The notes under the pieces: generated by a model
Databases searched by the model: none
What the model saw: only the letters and a program-made list of their open reading frames with translations
Told to the model about the DNA's origin: nothing
Made by a program: the position numbers and the translations under genes
Assembly (NCBI GenBank): GCA_937928015.1
Contig: CALFXA010000005.1
Location: 1-8,694, forward strand
Direction: 5' to 3'
DNA length: 8,694 bases
From: an uncultured Anaerolineales bacterium
Lineage (GTDB): Bacteria; Chloroflexota; Anaerolineae; Anaerolineales; Villigracilaceae
In this document: positions 5,502 through 8,694 of the stretch, one piece after another
How the letters are laid out: each line of letters starts with the position of its first letter
Position numbering within the stretch: position 1 is the first letter of the stretch

Positions 5502-6362
5502 TCACTCGACGGGATAAAAACACAAGCCCGCCGTGCCGGGCCCGGTGTGGACGGCCAGCGCAGGCGACAACTCGGCGAAGAAGGATTCGACCACCTCGAC
5601 TTGCCCCTCCACCAGGTCGCGAATTTTCTCGACCTCATGCCTGGCCCCGGCATGGACGTAGGCGATGCGCGTCTTGCCTTTGCCGACCGCCTCGCTGACC
5701 ATGTCGGCCATCATCTGATAGGCCTGTCCGCGGCTGTGGGCGCGTCCCAGTGGGACGATCACCCCGTCGGCCATGCCGATTAACGGCTTGATATTGAGCA
5801 GGCTGCCGATCATCTGCTGGGCCTTGCCGATGCGGCCGCCGAGATACAGGTAGCGTAGCGTGTCGGCGGTCTGAATCATGTGCGTGAGGGGGATCATGTT
5901 CTTCACGCGGGTCACGATCTCGTCCAGGCGGGCACCTGCCAGCGCGGAACGGGCCGCCTCGATGACCATCCAACCCTGGCACAGGGACACATTGCGCGTG
6001 TCCACCACCTCGACGCGCACATCGGGGATTTTTTCTGCCAGCATGGTTTTTGCCACGCTGGCGGCCTGGTACGCGCCGCTGCCGAGCGAGGTCATGTGGA
6101 TGCTGACGATCTCTTTCGCACCCTGGTCGGCTAGGCTTTGATAGGCCTCGAAATAGTCTCCAGGCCCGGGGCTGGCGGTGGTCGGCAGGAAGCGGGCGGT
6201 CATCAGCCAGCGCAGAAACTCCTCGCGCTGGATCGTCACCAGGTCGCGCAGTACTTCTCCTCCGCGGTGGATGTAATAGGCCACGGTTTGGATCCGCAAA
6301 CTCTTCAGCATCTCCTCGGGAATGCTGGCGCAAGAATCAGTCAACACGGCGACGGGATTCAT
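5502..6362 (-). CDS. DegV family fatty-acid-binding protein
   Basis: DegV proteins bind a fatty acid between two alpha/beta domains; in Firmicutes the FakB members present it to a fatty acid kinase, FakA. This one has 286 residues, the normal family length. ATG 6362 has AAGGAG at 6373-6368, five nt upstream. Family blocks in order are VLTDSCASIP (5-14), TTASPGPGDYFEAY (about 61-74), VSIHMTSLGSGAYQAA (about 86-101), VVDTRNVSLCQG (about 118-129), TLRYLYLGGRIGKAQ, NIKPLIG, YVHAGA and the C-terminal HTGPGTAG. No kinase partner lies in the window, so a FakB role is inference. It is monocistronic: a terminator follows directly and kamA is divergent. Residues near the TSLGSG block would contact the lipid carboxylate. 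Confidence 0.93.
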   Translation of the reverse strand: MNPVAVLTDSCASIPEEMLKSLRIQTVAYYIHRGGEVLRDLVTIQREEFLRWLMTARFLPTTASPGPGDYFEAYQSLADQGAKEIVSIHMTSLGSGAYQAASVAKTMLAEKIPDVRVEVVDTRNVSLCQGWMVIEAARSALAGARLDEIVTRVKNMIPLTHMIQTADTLRYLYLGGRIGKAQQMIGSLLNIKPLIGMADGVIVPLGRAHSRGQAYQMMADMVSEAVGKGKTRIAYVHAGARHEVEKIRDLVEGQVEVVESFFAELSPALAVHTGPGTAGLCFYPVE

Positions 6363-6384
6363 GGTTGCTCCTTGGTTCGATTCT

Positions 6385-6415
6385 ATTGTACACAAAATCG
6401 ACCCGTTGGATGCAA
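6385..6415 (-). promoter_or_regulatory. Possible promoter of the DegV gene
   Basis: On the - strand TACAAT (6390-6385) is a 5 of 6 match to the -10 consensus, 22 nt before the start codon. TTGCAT (6415-6410) is a weak -35 candidate, 19 nt away. The leader would be short, about 15 nt, which still includes the ribosome binding site. Confidence 0.4.
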
Positions 6416-6469
6416 TGGAATGCCCGAAAATGCTGCTTTGTGGGGCCCGGCTATCCCCACAAATTATCA

Positions 6470-6498
6470 TTGACCCGTCATTTGTTTGCTCTTACAAT
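6470..6498 (+). promoter_or_regulatory. Strong sigma70-type promoter of kamA
   Basis: TTGACC (6470-6475) and TACAAT (6493-6498) each match the consensus at 5 of 6 positions and are exactly 17 nt apart. Transcription should start near 6505, leaving a leader of about 140 nt before the kamA start. The intergenic region is shared with the divergent DegV gene. Confidence 0.75.
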
Positions 6499-6504
6499 AC
6501 CAAA

Positions 6505-6645
6505 GATGACTTTCATGTCGGTTTGCCGCTTTTTTGCGGGATTTTTCCGCCCCGACCATGACCCTCCGTTTGGGATTTATTGTTACGCCTGTGTTTTTGC
6601 TTTAGTCGTTTCCAAACCCACATTTGAATAACGGAGGATTTTCCC
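6505..6645 (+). promoter_or_regulatory. Long structured 5' leader of kamA
   Basis: The leader holds an outer stem GTCGG (6517-6521)/CCGAC (6552-6556), extended by CAT/ATG across one bulged C. Inside, GCGG (6536-6539) can pair either with CCGC at 6526-6529 across six T, or with CCGC at 6547-6550. These pairings exclude each other. A 41-codon reading frame (6506-6631) begins at the predicted transcription start and stops one nt before the kamA ribosome binding site. The leader does not resemble the lysine riboswitch that I know, and no function is shown. Confidence 0.4.
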
Positions 6646-7974
6646 ATGCCCGCTCCCTTTGTTTCCAAGCGCGCTCCGATCTACGCCGACGTTCCCGATG
6701 AAAAGTGGAACGATTGGCGCTGGCAGTTGAGCCACCGCCTGAATACCGTCGAAGAGATCGAGAAGGTCATCCCGCTGACCGAGTCGGAGCGCAAGGCGCT
6801 CCAGACCCAGGGTTTGTTCCGCGTGGACGTGACACCCTACTTCATCTCGTTGATCGACCCGGACGATCCCGACGATCCCACCCGCAAGCAGATTATCCCG
6901 CGCTCGGAGGAGATGAAGTCCTTCACCGCGATGATGGAAGACTCGCTGGCCGAGGACCGTCACTCGCCGGTGCCCGGCCTGGTCCACCGCTACCCGGATC
7001 GCGTGCTGATGCTGGTCACCACCCAGTGCGCTTCATACTGCCGCTATTGCACCCGCTCGCGCATCGTGGGCGACCCCGGCCAAACCTTCTCGCAGGCCGA
7101 GTTCGACATGCAGATCGAGTACCTCAAGCGCACACCGCAGGTCCGCGACGTGTTGCTCTCGGGCGGTGATCCGCTCGTGCTGGCGCCCAAGATTCTTGAG
7201 CAGATCCTCAGCCGCCTGCGCGAAATCCCGCACATCGAGATCATCCGCATCGGGTCGCGCGTGCCGGTCTTCATGCCGATGCGCGTCACCCAGGATCTGG
7301 TAGACATGCTCGCCAAGTACCACCCGCTGTGGATGAACATCCACGTCAATCACTCGAACGAGATCAGTTTGGAACTGGAACAGGCCTGCGACCGTCTGAC
7401 TCGTGCGGGCATTCCGCTGGGCAACCAGTCGGTGTTGCTGGCGGGTGTGAACGACAACGTCCACATCCAGCGCAAACTGGTGCAGGACCTGGTTCGCATC
7501 CGCGTGCGGCCATACTACCTGTATCAGTGTGACCTGGTCGAAGGCGCGGGCCACTTCCGCACACCGGTGGCCAAGGGCATCGAAATCATGGAAGGGCTGC
7601 GCGGCCACACCTCGGGTTATGCCGTGCCGCAATACATCGTGGATGCACCCGGAGGCGGCGGCAAAATCCCGGTCATGCCGAACTACCTGTTGAGCATGTC
7701 CGACCACAAGGTGGTGCTGCGGAACTACGAAGGCTACGTCACCACCTACGAGGAGCCGACCGATTACACCCCCGCCGACGCCGCCAAGTTCAAGGGCCTC
7801 AAACGCCCCGAACCCGGACAAGGCGGAGTCCATGCCCTGCTCGATGGTGAAGACCTGTTCATCAAGCCCGAGGGCTTCGACCACATCCACGACCGCCAGG
7901 GCATCCAGCACCGCCTCAAGGACGAAAGCAAGTGGAAGCCGCTGGGGATCGGGTCGGGTCAAACCGACCAATAG
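6646..7974 (+). CDS. kamA: L-lysine 2,3-aminomutase (radical SAM, PLP)
   Basis: The enzyme interconverts L-lysine and L-beta-lysine in the cytoplasm using a [4Fe-4S] cluster, S-adenosylmethionine and PLP. It has 442 residues, with GGAGG (6633-6637) eight nt before ATG 6646. The cluster motif C-x3-C-x2-C is at Cys128, Cys132 and Cys135; SGGDPL is at 172-177; the PLP lysine is Lys340 in DAPGGGGK. Asp296 (YQCDL) and Asp333 (VDAPG) match the pair that holds the substrate's epsilon-amino group in the clostridial enzyme. Glutamate 2,3-aminomutase lacks this Asp pair, so lysine is the likely substrate. The zinc ligands known from the clostridial enzyme are missing: Asn271 replaces the Cys in GVNDC, and the C-terminal C-x-C-x2-C is replaced near 377-382. 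The usual next steps, an AblB acetyltransferase for N-epsilon-acetyl-beta-lysine or lysine fermentation genes, are not in the window. Confidence 0.95.
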   Translation: MPAPFVSKRAPIYADVPDEKWNDWRWQLSHRLNTVEEIEKVIPLTESERKALQTQGLFRVDVTPYFISLIDPDDPDDPTRKQIIPRSEEMKSFTAMMEDSLAEDRHSPVPGLVHRYPDRVLMLVTTQCASYCRYCTRSRIVGDPGQTFSQAEFDMQIEYLKRTPQVRDVLLSGGDPLVLAPKILEQILSRLREIPHIEIIRIGSRVPVFMPMRVTQDLVDMLAKYHPLWMNIHVNHSNEISLELEQACDRLTRAGIPLGNQSVLLAGVNDNVHIQRKLVQDLVRIRVRPYYLYQCDLVEGAGHFRTPVAKGIEIMEGLRGHTSGYAVPQYIVDAPGGGGKIPVMPNYLLSMSDHKVVLRNYEGYVTTYEEPTDYTPADAAKFKGLKRPEPGQGGVHALLDGEDLFIKPEGFDHIHDRQGIQHRLKDESKWKPLGIGSGQTDQ

Positions 7975-7986
7975 ATCGTTGAAACT

Positions 7987-8034
7987 GTCCGCCCGTCTCT
8001 GCCAGGACGACCATCCAGGCAGGGCGGGGCGGAC
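7987..8034 (+). repeat. Imperfect inverted repeat between kamA and the lipoprotein gene
   Basis: GTCCGCCC (7987-7994) pairs with GGGCGGAC (8027-8034). Inside it CTGCC (7999-8003) pairs with GGCAG (8018-8022) and GGA with TCC across an A-A mismatch, around a CGACCA loop. No T-run follows, so it is not an intrinsic terminator. It ends four nt before the next ribosome binding site and fills most of the 74-nt gap. Confidence 0.65.
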
Positions 8035-8048
8035 TCCAAGGAGAACCT

Positions 8049-8675
8049 ATGACCTTCAAAAACACCAAATTGATTTCCCTGCTAATGGCCGTTGTCTTCG
8101 TGTTGTCGGCCTGCATTCCGCAGCAGGCCGCCGCGCCTGCCATCGACGCGAACGAGATCGCCAACCAGGTGATGACCGCCGTGGCCGCCACGGTCTCGGT
8201 CGGGCAGACCCAGACCGCGGAAGCCCAGCCGACTGCCACCTTCACGTTCACGCCCGCGCCTCCCACCGAGACGCCCCTCCTGCCGACCACCACACCCTTT
8301 GTGATCCCCACGGCCACGCGCTCCTCCAGCGGCGGCGGTGGAGGCGGGACCACCACCTATTCCTATTCCTGCGATCCCGACATTGGCAAGCGCCCGCGCG
8401 ACAACGCCGCCTTCAAGCCCGGTGACAGCTTCGATGTCAGGTGGACTATCGTCAACACCGGTACCGCCACCTGGGAAGCGGGCTACGACCTCGTCTATTA
8501 CAGCGGTGACCTGATGACAGGCGCCACTTATTTCGAATTGCCGCGCATGAAGCCGGGCGACAAGTATTCCGTGGTCATGGACGCCGTGGCTCCGTCGGAC
8601 AAAGGCTTCCACGTGATGACCTGGAAACTGCAAGGCGGTTTTTGCTATCCCTACGTGGCCATCTTCGTGGAGTAG
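8049..8675 (+). CDS. Lipoprotein with NBR1/FW Ig-like domain
   Basis: The 208-residue protein starts at ATG 8049, five nt after AAGGAG (8038-8043). The signal peptide has Lys4 and Lys7, a hydrophobic core (8-18) and the lipobox L-S-A-C with Cys22. Residues 23-100 form a Thr/Pro-rich linker ending in a run of six Gly (95-100). The C-terminal domain (about 105-208) has the pattern of the NBR1-type Ig-like (FW) domain: FKPGDSFDVRWTIVNTGTATWEAGY (122-146), SGDLM (152-156), MKPGDKYSV (167-175), and VAPSDKGFHVMTWKL (180-194). Trp132, Trp142 and Trp192 are three of the four named tryptophans; the last is not kept. Cys108 and Cys199 could staple the two ends of the domain. It is probably anchored on the cell surface with a binding or adhesive role that cannot be defined here. 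It lies 74 nt downstream of kamA and is possibly co-transcribed. Confidence 0.85.
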   Translation: MTFKNTKLISLLMAVVFVLSACIPQQAAAPAIDANEIANQVMTAVAATVSVGQTQTAEAQPTATFTFTPAPPTETPLLPTTTPFVIPTATRSSSGGGGGGTTTYSYSCDPDIGKRPRDNAAFKPGDSFDVRWTIVNTGTATWEAGYDLVYYSGDLMTGATYFELPRMKPGDKYSVVMDAVAPSDKGFHVMTWKLQGGFCYPYVAIFVE

Positions 8676-8694
8676 CTCGATTCGAATGATTGAA

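Noticed and set aside
6505..6645. Lysine riboswitch upstream of kamA
   Set aside because: The leader is shorter than the roughly 170-nt lysine aptamer and does not show its five-helix junction. It remains only an unassigned structured leader.
7033..7971. Open frame of 312 codons antisense to kamA
   Set aside because: The region is covered by well-conserved KamA sequence, and the antisense product resembles no family.
1..8694. CRISPR array, tRNA, rRNA, insertion sequence or phage attachment site
   Set aside because: No spaced direct repeats, cloverleaf, rRNA-like stretches, transposase motifs or terminal inverted repeats were seen on either strand.

Overview
The window looks like a piece of a metagenome-derived or draft genome from a high-GC bacterium, most likely Chloroflexota of the Anaerolineae type. 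This placement is inferred from the style of the genes: two lipoproteins with long Pro/Thr-rich linkers after the lipidated Cys, an NBR1-type Ig (FW) domain lipoprotein, a small Cys-rich protein of a kind I associate with Anaerolineae, and clean AGGAG-type ribosome binding sites. No rRNA, tRNA, CRISPR array or insertion sequence was seen.

Layout. Positions 1-45 are not genomic: they match an Illumina TruSeq index adapter read in reverse, fused to a metA gene that has lost about 97 N-terminal codons. On the + strand follow a DUF1232 (YkvA-like) membrane protein and, overlapping it, a PQQ-type sugar dehydrogenase lipoprotein that ends in a textbook intrinsic terminator. A small Cys-rich protein comes next, preceded by a CRP/FNR-like palindrome. 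Two strong hairpins separate it from a convergent block on the - strand.

Read in its own direction, the - strand block is: a DegV-family lipid-binding protein with its own terminator; a 94-aa Acetyltransf_CG-type GNAT protein followed 9 nt later by an OleC-like AMP-dependent ligase (beta-lactone synthetase family); and a hemerythrin-fold protein that has lost most of its iron ligands. A divergent intergenic region of 283 bases then carries a strong sigma70-like promoter and a structured leader for kamA (lysine 2,3-aminomutase) on the + strand. A second lipoprotein, with the FW/NBR1 Ig-like domain, closes the window.

Functionally this is mostly ordinary chromosomal content: methionine synthesis, lysine to beta-lysine conversion, periplasmic or surface sugar oxidation, and lipid handling. 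DegV binds fatty acids and OleC acts on long-chain beta-hydroxy acids, so the - strand block may have a lipid theme, but the genes are not shown to act together. I see no clearly new multi-gene system. The points most worth a second look are the metal-ligand-poor hemerythrin-like protein, the kamA product lacking every known zinc ligand, the kamA leader, the short repeat inside the OleC linker, and the adapter chimera at the left end.
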